NCBI GenBank assembly: GCA_004010835.2
Contig: CP030868.2
Span: 682,001 to 746,000, forward strand
Direction of reading: 5' to 3'
From: Oenococcus sp. UCMA 16435
Lineage (GTDB): Bacteria; Bacillota; Bacilli; Lactobacillales; Lactobacillaceae
DNA length: 64,000 nt
Under the pieces are notes generated by a model. The model did not search any database. It worked only from the letters and a program-made list of their open reading frames with translations, and was not told the DNA's origin. The position numbers and the translations under genes were made by a program. Positions 45,057-54,828 of the stretch are shown here, piece by piece. The number at the start of each line of letters is the position of its first letter. The first letter of the stretch is position 1.

Positions 45057-45623
45057 TTAATCTTCAGACTTTAACGATCCCGACCTGGTTCTGGTCTTGC
45101 TATAGGCAGCCAACAGAATCGTTCCAACGATCGCAATTGCGACCATGTTGCCAACGCCAGCCCAAATACCCTGCAAAAATACTTTGGCAGCCGGCTGCTT
45201 GTAAACAACAATGTCTCCAAGCGGAGCAATCAAAAACCAGGCAATTGCGTTGGAGATGATCTGCCAAATATTGAAGAAAATAATTTTTTTCTTCGTTAAA
45301 GGTTCGCTTTGCAATTTCAGGCGGGACTTCGTTAATCCCAATAACAAGCCCAAAACTCCATCGGCAAAAACCCAAGTCCACCAAACGCCCCAGCCAGAGG
45401 CTGTGTCATTTAAAGCATGACCGATAAAGCCAACCAAAAAACCAACGATCGGACCAAAAATGGCTCCAATCAAACTGAGCCAGGGTTCGCCCAAATTAAT
45501 CGTTGTATTGGCAACAGGAGTCGGTACTGCCAAAAAGCGCATTAGAACAAAGAAGACCGCCGTGCCAATCCCAATAGCAACAACATCTCTGACACTAATA
45601 AAACTTTTTTTCTTTTCCTGCAT
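45057..45623 (-). CDS. ECF transporter S component, UPF0397 family
   Basis: 188 residues, six hydrophobic segments: VVAIGIGTAVFFVLMRFLAVP, INLGEPWLSLIGAIFGPIVG, GHALNDTASGWGVWWTWVFA. UPF0397 proteins are annotated as riboflavin-type or other vitamin S components; substrate here is uncertain. AGGAGAAGGAATT precedes the ATG. First gene of an operon with EcfA, EcfT and msrA. I saw no FMN, TPP or other known vitamin riboswitch in the 130-bp leader. Confidence 0.85.
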   Translation of the reverse strand: MQEKKKSFISVRDVVAIGIGTAVFFVLMRFLAVPTPVANTTINLGEPWLSLIGAIFGPIVGFLVGFIGHALNDTASGWGVWWTWVFADGVLGLLLGLTKSRLKLQSEPLTKKKIIFFNIWQIISNAIAWFLIAPLGDIVVYKQPAAKVFLQGIWAGVGNMVAIAIVGTILLAAYSKTRTRSGSLKSED

Positions 45624-45700
45624 AATTCCTTCTCCTCATTTTTTAAATCTCTGTCTTTTTAATTTTAAAATCTGGACCAAAAGCGGTATCCGTCTTTATT

Positions 45701-45726
45701 TAAGCAAAACCAGCAAAAGGTGCCGG
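45701..45726 (-). terminator. probable terminator of glmU
   Basis: Minus-strand CCGGCA and TGCTGG pair with one wobble around CCTTT, followed by TTTTGCTT, about 28 bp after the glmU stop. Confidence 0.5.
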
Positions 45727-45754
45727 CATCAATCACTAATTTATAAAAAGTACT

Positions 45755-47035
45755 TTATGGTTTGTCTTCTCCCTGGCCATGTTCGGCATCATATTTAGCC
45801 GCGAAATCCTCATGTGACATTCGTTGCCAAAAATCAGCTTTATTCGTCTGTCGCTGGCGGGCAATTCCCATTGCATGCCGGTCAACGTTGTCGGTAATCG
45901 TCGAACCGGCTGCCGTAATGGCTTCGGAAGCAATTTCAACCGGAGCTATCAACTTGCTGTTGCTGCCAATAAAGGCCCGATCCCCAACTTTGGTTATATG
46001 TTTGTTTTTACCGTCGTAATTAACGAAAATTGTTCCTGCGCCAATATTAACCGCCTGACCAACTTCGGCATCCCCAACATAAGTCAAATGGCCAATATGG
46101 GTATGATCGCCAATCTTGGCGTTTTTCGTTTCGACAAAATTTCCAATATGGACGTCAATACCGGTAATAGTTTTTTCACGCAAATGAGCATACGGACCGA
46201 TAACGTTTTCGGCTCCGATTACCGAGTCGTGTTCGATAACCGTGCCGGGTTTAATAATAGTGCCGGTCCCAACAAGAACATTAGCATCAATGTAGGTAGT
46301 CAAAGGATCGATCATCGTAACGCCATTGGTCATCATCTGATTGTTAATCCGTTTTCGAGCAATTTTGCTAACCGCTGCCAATTGTTGTTGAGTATTCACT
46401 CCAAGGATGTCCTGCCAATCCGCAGCCTGAACAATCTTGGCACCGGGCAGGGCGTCAGTCAAATAATATTCGCTTTGGGAATTATCAGTCGTAACGTTAT
46501 TGATTGCCCGTTTAATATAGTCGGTACGAAAAAGATAAACGCCGGCATTAACCAAATTTATCTTCTGTTGGTCGGTGGTTGCGTCTTTTTCTTCGACGAT
46601 TTGTTCGACAACGTTGCGTTCGCCAACCGGAATCACGCGGCCATAACCAAAAGGTTTTTTGAGATCGGCCGTCAGCAATGCCGCATCGAATCCCTCGCCC
46701 TGCTTCACCAGATCAATCAAAGCATTTTCGGTTATCAGAGGCATATCGGCATTAATAACAATAAGTTTTTCGGCGTCAATCTTTGGAAAAGCATTTCGCA
46801 AAGCATCGGCAGAACCTAATTGTTCTTTTTGAACAACGGTTTCATCAACATAAGAAGAAAAATCTTCGTCTGCCGCCTGAACAGCAATAATATTTTTCGG
46901 ATCGAATTTTCTGACTGCCCGGCAAATCCATTCAAGCATCGGTAGACCGGCGACTTCATGCAGCGGTTTGGGTATACCGTCTTTCATGCGGACACCCTTG
47001 CCAGCCGCTAAAATAACAACATCAACTTCTGACAA
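45755..47035 (-). CDS. glmU: bifunctional UDP-N-acetylglucosamine pyrophosphorylase / glucosamine-1-phosphate acetyltransferase
   Basis: Makes UDP-GlcNAc for peptidoglycan in two steps. The N-terminal nucleotidyltransferase begins VVILAAGKGVRMKDGIPKPLHE; LVNAGVYLF and SEYYLTDAL belong to the same domain. From about residue 240 a left-handed beta-helix of hexapeptide repeats follows, with GNFVETKNAKIG, GDAEVGQAVNIGAGTI and VNYDGKNKH. I chose TTG 47035, with GAAGGG upstream; homologues start a few residues before VVILAAG. It overlaps the end of purR by 14 bp, a common arrangement in Firmicutes. Confidence 0.93.
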   Translation of the reverse strand: MSEVDVVILAAGKGVRMKDGIPKPLHEVAGLPMLEWICRAVRKFDPKNIIAVQAADEDFSSYVDETVVQKEQLGSADALRNAFPKIDAEKLIVINADMPLITENALIDLVKQGEGFDAALLTADLKKPFGYGRVIPVGERNVVEQIVEEKDATTDQQKINLVNAGVYLFRTDYIKRAINNVTTDNSQSEYYLTDALPGAKIVQAADWQDILGVNTQQQLAAVSKIARKRINNQMMTNGVTMIDPLTTYIDANVLVGTGTIIKPGTVIEHDSVIGAENVIGPYAHLREKTITGIDVHIGNFVETKNAKIGDHTHIGHLTYVGDAEVGQAVNIGAGTIFVNYDGKNKHITKVGDRAFIGSNSKLIAPVEIASEAITAAGSTITDNVDRHAMGIARQRQTNKADFWQRMSHEDFAAKYDAEHGQGEDKP

Positions 47036-47876
47036 TCTTATTTTCCCTTCCTCTGAAAATGTTCTGCTTATAATTTCCAAACTGAACTTTAATCACTTCT
47101 CCGGAATCAAGATTAGTATCAACATGCAGCAAAGAGGTGAAATCGTCGACTTGGCGCTCCTGAGCCCGGCCTTCGGCAAAAATAGCAACCCCTTTGACAT
47201 CAGAATCAAATTCCTTTGCAAGTGTCTTCATACCATTGATCGTGCCACCGGCTTTCATGAAGTCGTCGACAATTAAAATATTCAAACCAGTCGGTAAACT
47301 GCGCCGGGACAATTCCATCTTTTCGACATGTTTGGAAGAACCGGTTAAATAATTGACTGAAACAGTCGGACCTTCAGTAACTTTGTTTTCTCCCGAACGG
47401 ACAATCACGAAAGGCACGTTTAGTTGTTCGGCAACAGCTGCAGCCATCGGGACACCTTTGGTTGCTGCGGTCATAACTGCCTGGATATCAGTGTTTAAAT
47501 ACTCCGTTGCAACCAAACGACCAACTTGGCGCAAAACCGACGGTTTGCCTAAAAGATCGGAAAGATAAACGTAGCCACCGGGCAAAACCCGCGTCTCGTC
47601 ATTAACCTGTTTGAGCATGTCATTAACAAATTCATCGGCCTCTCTTTCTAAAATATATGGATAAAATTTTGCTCCGCCGGCAGCTCCGGGGATCGTCTCC
47701 AAAAGTCCAACGCCGCGCTCTTTTAAAGTCTTTTTTAGAATTGTTAAATCTTCGGAAATCGATGACTTAGCCGAAGAATAGCGGTTAGCAAAAAAAGTCA
47801 ACGGCACAAGTGTACGCGGCCTTTCCACAAGATAATGAGTCATATCTACTAAACGTTCAGCTCGGGGTGTTTTCAT
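47022..47876 (-). CDS. purR: pur operon repressor/regulator PurR
   Basis: 284 residues: an N-terminal winged HTH (RLVDMTHYLVERPRTLVPLT) and a phosphoribosyltransferase-like domain with the PRPP motif ILIVDDFMKAGGTINGMK and GVPMAAAVAEQLNVPFVIVR. It senses PRPP and binds PurBoxes upstream of purine genes. GAAAGGAC precedes the ATG. A PurBox-like sequence lies 50 bp upstream of the gene, suggesting autoregulation. Confidence 0.93.
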   Translation of the reverse strand: MKTPRAERLVDMTHYLVERPRTLVPLTFFANRYSSAKSSISEDLTILKKTLKERGVGLLETIPGAAGGAKFYPYILEREADEFVNDMLKQVNDETRVLPGGYVYLSDLLGKPSVLRQVGRLVATEYLNTDIQAVMTAATKGVPMAAAVAEQLNVPFVIVRSGENKVTEGPTVSVNYLTGSSKHVEKMELSRRSLPTGLNILIVDDFMKAGGTINGMKTLAKEFDSDVKGVAIFAEGRAQERQVDDFTSLLHVDTNLDSGEVIKVQFGNYKQNIFRGRENKIVRS

Positions 47877-47925
47877 AAATGTCCTTTCGCTAATATTCTA
47901 CTAAAAAAAACGATTAATACCAGCA

Positions 47926-47939
47926 AATTCCGAACATTC
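47926..47939. promoter_or_regulatory. PurBox-like site upstream of purR
   Basis: AATTCCGAACATTC matches the core CCGAACAT of the Firmicute PurBox. A weaker inverted partial match, CAATTCGGTTA, lies at 47976-47986. The site sits between the divergent purR and aspartate kinase genes. Confidence 0.45.
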
Positions 47940-47997
47940 GTCAATTTTTTAAAATAGTTTCGATGCAGTTTAATACAATTCGGTTAGAATAAGGCTT

Positions 47998-49377
47998 ATG
48001 AAAATTGTCAAATTCGGCGGAAGTTCATTAGCCAGCGGAACTCAAATCAGAAAGGTCTTTCGAATTGTAAAAAGCGATCCGGAAAGAAAAATTGTCGTTG
48101 TTTCGGCTCCCGGAAAACGATTCAAAGGCGATGTGAAAATTACTGATCTTTTGCTGCAACTGGCCGAGGCCATTTTAAGCAAGGAAAAAACTGCTCAAAT
48201 CTATGAACAGATCTTTCTTCGCTATCAAGCTATCGGTGATTTCTTTAAAATTCCAGCGACAGGAATCGAAGAGCTTAAAGCACATCTCTATTCGGTTGCC
48301 AAAGCAAATTATCCATCTGATGAGTTTTTCAAAGCTGCTTTATCAGCCCAAGGCGAAAATATGTCGGCCCGACTAATCACGATTATTTTTAAGCAGCTCG
48401 GAATGAATGTCCGTCTTCTAACACCAAAAGAAGTTGGCTTAACTGTAAGCGACGAAGCCAGAAAAGCACAAATTTTACCAGGTTCTTACGCGAAAATTGC
48501 CCAAACAGAAATTGCCGATAATGAAGTACTTATCTTCCCAGGTTTTTTCGGTATCACAAAAAACGGTTTAATCAATACCTTTTCACGTGGCGGGTCCGAT
48601 ATTACAGGAGCAATTTTAGCCCGCGGATTCGGAGCCGATTTATACGAAAATTTTACAGACGTTGATTCGATTTACGCCGTTAATCCCAATTTAGTGGACA
48701 ATCCGGCACCAATTAGAGAAATGACCTACAACGAAATGCGTGAGCTAAGCTATGCCGGCTTTGCTGTTTTTCACGACGAAGCAATCCTGCCGGCAATCCA
48801 GGGGAAAATCCCAATCTGTGTAAAAAACACGAATCATCCCGAAATGCCCGGAACGATCATTGTTCCGCGCGATAAAGTTTCGCATAAAAATAAAATTACT
48901 GGTATCGCCAGTTCCCATCATTTTCAAGCTATTTACCTTCACCGTTATTTGGTCAACCGGGAAGTCGGTTTCACGGCTAAAATATTAAAAATCATGGCTG
49001 ATTTGGATATTTCCTACGAACATATGCCGTCAGGAATTGATGACCTGACGATTATTCTGGATAAAAACCAGTTAACAAAGGGACGCAAAGAAAAACTGAC
49101 ACAAAGAATTAAAGACGAAATTCAGCCGGATGATCTCCAGTGGAAAAACGACTACGCAATCATTATGGTGGTTGGCGAAGGGCTAGTTAACCGTGTCGGC
49201 GCAATGGCGGACATCGTTGACCCGATCAGAAATGCCGGAATTTCTTTGACAATGGTGAATCAGGGATCTTCGGAAATTTCAATCATGCTCGGCGTCCGTC
49301 CGGAAGACGAACAAAAAGCCGTCAAAGCAATCTATAACGATCACTTTAAAGACGGCCATCCTAAAAAAGAAGTTTAA
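47998..49377 (+). CDS. aspartate kinase
   Basis: Phosphorylates aspartate, first step of the aspartate amino-acid family. 459 residues: KIVKFGGSSLASGTQIRKV at the N-terminus, FSRGGSDITGAILARGF for substrate binding, ENFTDVDSIYAVNP, and two ACT domains after about residue 305 (IMVVGEGLVNRVGAMADIV and SLTMVNQGSSEISIMLGV) for feedback control. Together with hom and thrB it suggests threonine responsiveness. No ribosome site; TAGAAT stands 7 nt upstream of the ATG, so the message may be leaderless. Confidence 0.93.
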   Translation: MKIVKFGGSSLASGTQIRKVFRIVKSDPERKIVVVSAPGKRFKGDVKITDLLLQLAEAILSKEKTAQIYEQIFLRYQAIGDFFKIPATGIEELKAHLYSVAKANYPSDEFFKAALSAQGENMSARLITIIFKQLGMNVRLLTPKEVGLTVSDEARKAQILPGSYAKIAQTEIADNEVLIFPGFFGITKNGLINTFSRGGSDITGAILARGFGADLYENFTDVDSIYAVNPNLVDNPAPIREMTYNEMRELSYAGFAVFHDEAILPAIQGKIPICVKNTNHPEMPGTIIVPRDKVSHKNKITGIASSHHFQAIYLHRYLVNREVGFTAKILKIMADLDISYEHMPSGIDDLTIILDKNQLTKGRKEKLTQRIKDEIQPDDLQWKNDYAIIMVVGEGLVNRVGAMADIVDPIRNAGISLTMVNQGSSEISIMLGVRPEDEQKAVKAIYNDHFKDGHPKKEV

Positions 49378-50837
49378 ATTCCGAGAGCTTTATTTAAATC
49401 AGTTGGTAAATCCTCGATTGCCAACTTTTTTGTATGAAGGACTTTTTTATTAAAGAGGCCATTAATTGCCTCAGGAACTGCTTGACCGCTCAAATCAGAT
49501 AAAAGATTCAAATTTGTCTGCGGATCATTGCCGGCTTCTTTTCCGAGCGCTTTCAAAACAGTTTCGGCAAACTTAAAGGGGCTGGCTGTTGCAACGATGA
49601 GTTGTTGCCTATCGCTTGGAAAATCTTTCTCAACAGAAACCGCGACCGCTGTATGGGGATCCAATAAATAGTTGTTCTGCTGAAATGTTTCCCGGATTGT
49701 TTGAGCAGTTGTTTTAGGATCGGCAAAAGCTGCATTAAAAGAATCCTGAAGCCTGCTCAAAGAAAGATCATCAAGCTGATATCGACGCTTATCGGCCAAA
49801 TCTTTCATCCAAGCAGCGACCGCCTTGGAACCGGCAACGTCAAATAAAAGTCGTTCCAAATTACTGGAAACAAGAATATCCATTGCCGGGCTGCTGGTAA
49901 CTTGGAAGGAACGATCGGCATCGTAAATCCCGGTTGCAAAAAAATCAGTCAGAACGTGATTAGCATTAGAAGCAACAGTTAGTTTCCCGATTGGGACACC
50001 GAGTTTTTTTGCCCAGTAGGCAGCCAGAATATCACCAAAATTACCGGTCGGAACCGTTACATCCAATTTTTCACCAGCCAATAAGCGTTTATCCTTGACC
50101 AATTGAGCGTATGCATAGACATAGTAAATAACCTGAGGTATCAAGCGTCCAATGTTAATTGAATTCGCGGAGGAAAAAGCAAGTGACGCTGCATTCATTT
50201 TTTGAATTAATCGATGATCCGTTAAAAGATTTTTAACTGCTTTTTGAGCGTCGTCGAAATTGCCCGTTACAGCAACAACATGAGTATTTTTGCCGTCAGC
50301 CGTTGTCATTTGCTGACGCTGTAATTTAGAAACGCCGACCGACGGGTAATAAACAACGATTTTTGTCTGCGGGACATCACTAAAACCCTTTAAAGCCGCA
50401 CCACCGGTATCACCGGAAGTTGCCGTTAGAATAACAAGAGTCTTTGAACTGCCACTTTTTTTGATAGCTGCTGTCAGCAGATAAGGCAAAAGCGAAAGGG
50501 CCATATCTTTAAAAGCCAAAGTCGGTCCATGAAACAATTCCAATAAATTTCGTTTGCCGTCAAGTTGATGGACTCTAACAATTTTTGAATCATCAAAATC
50601 ACGATAAGCCGATTTCAAAAAATCAGCTATTTCAGAATTTGAAAATTCGTCAAAAAAAGTCGAAAGAACCAACTGCCCAATCTGAAGATAATTTTCATCC
50701 TGCAATTTTTTCCAATTAAAATCAATCGTTGGAAAAACAAGCGGTACATAAAGCCCGCCATCTGGTGCCAATCCGTTGATAAGGGCGTCAATCCCATCAA
50801 CAATCGCTGCTTGTCCGCGTGTACTTTGAAATTTCAT
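49374..50837 (-). CDS. thrC: threonine synthase
   Basis: PLP enzyme converting O-phosphohomoserine to threonine. 487 residues; FHGPTLAFKDMALSLLPYLL contains the PLP lysine, TATSGDTGGAALKGF binds phosphate, and VPTGNFGDILAAYWAKK is the second loop; this is the longer, fungal/E. coli-like class. Start placed at 50837 (MKFQSTRG), with AGAGG 6 nt upstream. It converges with aspartate kinase so tightly that the stops overlap (4 nt), and diverges from hom. Confidence 0.93.
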   Translation of the reverse strand: MKFQSTRGQAAIVDGIDALINGLAPDGGLYVPLVFPTIDFNWKKLQDENYLQIGQLVLSTFFDEFSNSEIADFLKSAYRDFDDSKIVRVHQLDGKRNLLELFHGPTLAFKDMALSLLPYLLTAAIKKSGSSKTLVILTATSGDTGGAALKGFSDVPQTKIVVYYPSVGVSKLQRQQMTTADGKNTHVVAVTGNFDDAQKAVKNLLTDHRLIQKMNAASLAFSSANSINIGRLIPQVIYYVYAYAQLVKDKRLLAGEKLDVTVPTGNFGDILAAYWAKKLGVPIGKLTVASNANHVLTDFFATGIYDADRSFQVTSSPAMDILVSSNLERLLFDVAGSKAVAAWMKDLADKRRYQLDDLSLSRLQDSFNAAFADPKTTAQTIRETFQQNNYLLDPHTAVAVSVEKDFPSDRQQLIVATASPFKFAETVLKALGKEAGNDPQTNLNLLSDLSGQAVPEAINGLFNKKVLHTKKLAIEDLPTDLNKALGI

Positions 50838-50891
50838 ATAACCTCTGCCGACATAATAGCAGAAAGCAAGCCAGCGTGTTAACATTTGTTC

Positions 50892-52190
50892 ATGAAAAAC
50901 TATCGGATTGGAATTTTCGGCTTGGGAACGGTCGCCAGCGGACTGATTAAAATCTTAAAAAAAGAAAAAATTAACTATCAAAATAGGTTCGGAGTTAATT
51001 TCGAGCTTTCTCAAGTGGTAGTTCACGATCTTCAAAAAAAACGCGATCCAGAACTCGGTGAACTGAACATTTCCGACGATCCAAAAAAAATTATCGAAAA
51101 TCCAGCAATCGATATTGTCGTTGAACTTATTGGTGGCAAGACAGTAGCTAAGAGTTTAATTGAGAAATCACTTCAGGCTGGCAAACATGTTGTTACGGCC
51201 AATAAGGATTTGATCGCCAGCGAAGGACGAAAACTAAGTCGGCTTGCCAAAGAAAAGCATGTCGGTCTTTTTTATGAAGCAGCTGTTGCTGGTGGAATTC
51301 CTATTTTAAGATCCCTTTCGAATAGCTTGGCTTCCGATGAAATCGAACAAATCAATGGGATCGTTAATGGAACGTCCAATTTTATCCTTTCGCAAATGCG
51401 CCAAAAACGGATCTCATATTCAAGTGCCTTAAAAACAGCTCAGGAAAAAGGCTTTGCCGAAGCTGATCCAACTAATGACGTAGATGGAATCGATGCTGCT
51501 TATAAACTACAAATTCTGACGGATTTTGCATTCGGAAAACAAATTAACCAACGGGATATTCAAATGAGCGGAATTCGAACAATCACCCAAGCCGATTTGC
51601 ACGATGTAGCTGATCTCGGTTATGAAATAAAACTGTTGGCCAATGCTACGGTCATTTCCAATAAATTAGAATTGTCGGTTGCTCCGACACTCGTCCCTAA
51701 AGAACATCCGCTGGCATCAGTCCAAAACGAAAACAACGCCGTTTTTGTTAATGGGCGATATTCGGGCGGCCTAATGTTCTATGGACCTGGTGCCGGTGAG
51801 TTTCCAACTGCCAACTCGGTTGCTGCCGATTTGATAGAACTCGTTAAAAGGATTAATTACCCAGAAAGTTTCAACTCGAATTTTTCTTCCGATTTAACTC
51901 TGGCAAAACCAAAGGACCGGATTGCCAGCCGTTACATCGTTTTCAACGTAGCTAACCGTCCAGGGGTAATGCACAAATTATCAGCCTTTTTCCTAATGAG
52001 CGACATCAACTTTCGTAATATTCGCCAATATGATCCGGTCGGTGAAAACACCCGTGTCGTTATCATTACTTATCCAGCCTCAGACGCTCAATTAAATCCC
52101 GTGAAGACGACAATCAGAAAGGCTCGTGGCGTTGAGATAGTCCATGAATTCAAGCTCTTAATAGAGCCAAAAGAGGTCACTAATGCCTGA
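50892..52190 (+). CDS. hom: homoserine dehydrogenase
   Basis: Reduces aspartate semialdehyde to homoserine. 432 residues: RIGIFGLGTVASGLIKIL Rossmann motif, VVTANKDLIA, GGIPILRSLSNSLASDEI, NGIVNGTSNFILSQM, FAEADPTNDVDGIDAAYKL catalytic region, and a C-terminal ACT domain (VANRPGVMHKLSAFFL) for allosteric control. ATG 50892 has no clear ribosome site. Overlaps thrB by 8 bp. Confidence 0.94.
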   Translation: MKNYRIGIFGLGTVASGLIKILKKEKINYQNRFGVNFELSQVVVHDLQKKRDPELGELNISDDPKKIIENPAIDIVVELIGGKTVAKSLIEKSLQAGKHVVTANKDLIASEGRKLSRLAKEKHVGLFYEAAVAGGIPILRSLSNSLASDEIEQINGIVNGTSNFILSQMRQKRISYSSALKTAQEKGFAEADPTNDVDGIDAAYKLQILTDFAFGKQINQRDIQMSGIRTITQADLHDVADLGYEIKLLANATVISNKLELSVAPTLVPKEHPLASVQNENNAVFVNGRYSGGLMFYGPGAGEFPTANSVAADLIELVKRINYPESFNSNFSSDLTLAKPKDRIASRYIVFNVANRPGVMHKLSAFFLMSDINFRNIRQYDPVGENTRVVIITYPASDAQLNPVKTTIRKARGVEIVHEFKLLIEPKEVTNA

Positions 52191-53073
52191 AATAATCGTT
52201 CCAGCCACTAGCGCCAACATGGGCCCAGGTTTTGATTCACTAGGCCTGGCAGTTAATTTGTACTTAAAAGTCAGGATTGGCAAGCAAAGCGATCAATGGA
52301 CAGTCCATCATCCTTTTGGCAAAAGAGTTCCAACTGATGAAAAAAATATGATAGTTCTATCAGCCCTAACGGTTGACGCAAATATTCAGCCACATGAAAT
52401 CTTTGTTAAAACCGAAGTCCCGCTGGCTCGTGGTTTGGGTTCTTCATCTTCGGCAATTATTGCGGGCTTAATGCTGGGGAACGAATTATCTGAATCTGTC
52501 CATCTAACTCGACAACAGATTCTTGATCGAGCGGTAAAAATAGAAGGACATCCGGACAACGTTTCACCAGCAATCTTTGGTGGAATCGTCGTTGGCGGTC
52601 CCGACCCACAGACAAGCGGGAATTTTTTAATTTATCAAATCGATACGCCCAGTGATTATGTGCCAATCGCCGTCATACCTAAGCGCGAATTAGCTACCAG
52701 CGAATCACGAGATGTTTTGCCGGTTAATTTGAATAGAAAACAAGCAGTCAGAAATAACGCCGAAAGCAGCCTTTTGTTAGCAGCCCTTTTTAAGCATGAC
52801 TGGGATAATGTAGTCAAGCTCTTAGAATCCGATCAATTTCATGAAATATATCGAGCAAAATTAGTTCCGGAACTAGAAATCGTTCGAAATCTTTGCCACT
52901 CGCTGGGAATCTTTGGCAGCTATTTGTCCGGTGCCGGAACAACAGTCATGCTGCTCGTAAAAAAAGATCAAACAGATTCTCTGCTTGATCAGTTGAATAA
53001 ATCGGAAAAACTTCAGGACTGCCAAATTAAATTACTAGAATTCGATTTAAGCGGTGCAAGAATCTCTGAATAA
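52183..53073 (+). CDS. thrB: homoserine kinase
   Basis: GHMP kinase, 296 residues: VPATSANMGPGFDSLGLAV at the start, the ATP loop PLARGLGSSSSAIIAGL, EGHPDNVSPAIFGG, and the C-terminal GAGTTVMLL motif. Produces O-phosphohomoserine for ThrC. The start is inside the 3' end of hom, so the two are translated together. Confidence 0.95.
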   Translation: MPEIIVPATSANMGPGFDSLGLAVNLYLKVRIGKQSDQWTVHHPFGKRVPTDEKNMIVLSALTVDANIQPHEIFVKTEVPLARGLGSSSSAIIAGLMLGNELSESVHLTRQQILDRAVKIEGHPDNVSPAIFGGIVVGGPDPQTSGNFLIYQIDTPSDYVPIAVIPKRELATSESRDVLPVNLNRKQAVRNNAESSLLLAALFKHDWDNVVKLLESDQFHEIYRAKLVPELEIVRNLCHSLGIFGSYLSGAGTTVMLLVKKDQTDSLLDQLNKSEKLQDCQIKLLEFDLSGARISE

Positions 53074-53097
53074 AAAAAGCTCCCATTTGGGAGAGTT
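53073..53097 (-). terminator. rho-independent terminator of veg
   Basis: Minus-strand CTCCC-AAAT-GGGAG then CTTTTTTT. The stem abuts the veg stop and also lies directly after thrB, for which the T-run is poor. Confidence 0.75.
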
Positions 53098-53348
53098 TAG
53101 GCAGTTTTTACTTGACGTCCAAAATTAACATCAATATTTTTTGTTAGGATATCAGTGTAGCTATAGGAAACACGTTCAAAAGTTCCCTCGGCCTTGTCAA
53201 GTTCAACAACAAACAAGGACGGATAAGTCTCAATCAGGACACCTCTACGAGTGGTCGTCTTTTTTCGACCAGCCTGAGCAATCACCGTAATCGGACTGCC
53301 GATTTTCTCATCTAAATTATCTTTAATATTCTGTAATACTTCTGGCAT
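53097..53348 (-). CDS. veg: Veg family protein
   Basis: 83 residues of the Veg (DUF1021) family: IKDNLDEKIGSPITVIAQAGRKKTTTRRG, VLIETYPSLFVVEL, and RVSYSYTDILTKNIDV. In Bacillus, Veg is a highly expressed small protein that affects biofilm matrix genes; its conserved place next to rsmA (ksgA) and rnmV is kept here. Strong AGGAGG 4 nt before ATG, and its own promoter and terminator. Confidence 0.93.
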   Translation of the reverse strand: MPEVLQNIKDNLDEKIGSPITVIAQAGRKKTTTRRGVLIETYPSLFVVELDKAEGTFERVSYSYTDILTKNIDVNFGRQVKTA

Positions 53349-53377
53349 ACTACCTCCTCGTATTATGAGACTAGCTA

Positions 53378-53406
53378 ATTTTAGCAGATATCACGATTTT
53401 TTGCAA
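53378..53406 (-). promoter_or_regulatory. veg promoter
   Basis: Minus-strand TTGCAA (-35, 53406-53401), 17-bp spacer, TAAAAT (-10, 53383-53378), 30 bp upstream of the veg ATG. One of the few near-canonical promoters in the window. Confidence 0.65.
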
Positions 53407-53417
53407 GGTTTGACAGT

Positions 53418-54296
53418 CTATTTTTTAGAAAAAATCGTATTTTTAGACAAATTATTAACTAATTGTTCGTAATTTTCCAAAGTTAAACGTTCGCCTCGGA
53501 TATTTAAATCAAAACCGCTTGCAGAAATCGAACGTTCGATTTTTGTCCGATTTTCATCGCTTTTTCCAAAATAATAAAGTAAATTATTAACAAGTGATTT
53601 TCTTCGATGGGCAAAAGAAGCTTTGATAATTTTAAAAAGTTCCTTTTCATGCGGAAAAACCTGAAAGTTTTCTTTCGGAGTCAATTGAACAACCGCCGAA
53701 TCAACATTTGGTGACGGCATAAAAGCTTTTCGCGACACCGGAAGAATTATTTCAACATTAACACGATACTGAATCGCCAAACTCAGTTCTCCATAATCCT
53801 TACTGCCAACGTTAGCCTGCAAACGAGCCGCAACTTCTTTTTGCATCATCACGGTAATCGATCGAAAATTCAATGAACTATTAAGCAAATAAAAAAGAAT
53901 CGGCGTGGTAATGTAGTAAGGCAAATTTGCAACGATTTTCAGAGATTGGTCTTTTGCGAAAGTTGAAAAATCGGCTTTTAAAATATCCTGGTTAACAACT
54001 TCGACATTTTTATAAGGCCGTAAAGTTTCCGACAATATTGGGATTAATTTTTTATCAATTTCATAAGCAATCACTTGTTTGGCATTTTTCGCCAATTGTT
54101 CGGTAAGCGAACCGATTCCGGGACCGATTTCAATAACCGTATCGTCTGGACCGATTGTGGCCCCTTGGACAATTCCTTGCAAAACATTTAAATCGATCAA
54201 AAAATTTTGTCCAAGACGTTTGCTGGCATGCAGGTTATACTCATTTAAAATTGCTTGCGTTCTTATCGGACTGCCAATAGCTGGGATATTATTCAA
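53418..54296 (-). CDS. rsmA: 16S rRNA dimethyladenosine transferase
   Basis: Dimethylates two adjacent adenines near the 3' end of 16S rRNA. 292 residues: [21 protein letters not shown] motif [32 protein letters not shown] with the NLPYY catalytic motif, and the C-terminal [12 protein letters not shown]. It overlaps rnmV by 8 bp, an old and conserved pairing. Confidence 0.95.
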   Translation of the reverse strand: MNNIPAIGSPIRTQAILNEYNLHASKRLGQNFLIDLNVLQGIVQGATIGPDDTVIEIGPGIGSLTEQLAKNAKQVIAYEIDKKLIPILSETLRPYKNVEVVNQDILKADFSTFAKDQSLKIVANLPYYITTPILFYLLNSSLNFRSITVMMQKEVAARLQANVGSKDYGELSLAIQYRVNVEIILPVSRKAFMPSPNVDSAVVQLTPKENFQVFPHEKELFKIIKASFAHRRKSLVNNLLYYFGKSDENRTKIERSISASGFDLNIRGERLTLENYEQLVNNLSKNTIFSKK

Positions 54297-54828
54297 GGTT
54301 TTTAATCGCTTCTTTCAATTCTTTTTTTGTTATGCCAAACATTTGCAGCCGCTTAAGAAACTGTTTGCCATTTGTATCTCCTAAGTGTAATTGATCAGAC
54401 AATTTATTTCTTAGAATCGCCGAACCGGACTGATCGATCAAACCAAAAGCAGCCAAATCGGAGCGCTTGATTTCTGAGTTAGGAGAAAATTCTTTGACAT
54501 ATTTTCCAAGTAGTTTTTTCAAAAATTCCGGATCAGCGTGCTCAACACCCAAAGATCCTTTGTGGTTTGGTTTACCATCGCTTTTATTAAGAAAAAGCTG
54601 TTTAATATTGGGAACCCGTTCCAAAACAATTTTCCTGATCCTTTCTCCTTGAAAATCCGGATCAGTTAATAAAATCAGGTCATGATCTTTGGCGCTTTCT
54701 TCAATCAGGTCCAAAACAGAGGACCTGATTTTCGAACCGCCAGTTTCAATTGTTTGAATTGAATCTCCAAAAGTAAGTCGCAGACGGGCTGTATCGTTTT
54801 TCCCTTCAACGATAAAAATTGTCTTCAT
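54289..54828 (-). CDS. rnmV: ribonuclease M5
   Basis: Matures 5S rRNA. A TOPRIM domain opens the protein: [18 protein letters not shown] with the catalytic glutamate and [15 protein letters not shown] with the D-x-D, then [14 protein letters not shown]. About 180 residues, as usual. ATG 54828 overlaps the tatD stop (TGATG), and homologues start here; an ATG at 54843 is the alternative. Confidence 0.93.
   Translation of the reverse strand: MKTIFIVEGKNDTARLRLTFGDSIQTIETGGSKIRSSVLDLIEESAKDHDLILLTDPDFQGERIRKIVLERVPNIKQLFLNKSDGKPNHKGSLGVEHADPEFLKKLLGKYVKEFSPNSEIKRSDLAAFGLIDQSGSAILRNKLSDQLHLGDTNGKQFLKRLQMFGITKKELKEAIKNLE

Noticed and set aside
45624..45754. Possible vitamin riboswitch upstream of the ECF S component
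   Set aside because: Two short hairpins are present, but the conserved cores of FMN, TPP, THF and preQ1 riboswitches are not seen. One hairpin is better explained as the glmU terminator.
45824..46819. A 331-codon open frame antisense to glmU
   Set aside because: It lies wholly within a clearly coding glmU on the other strand, has a low-complexity Asn/Ile-rich composition and no ribosome site; it is a by-product of glmU codon use.
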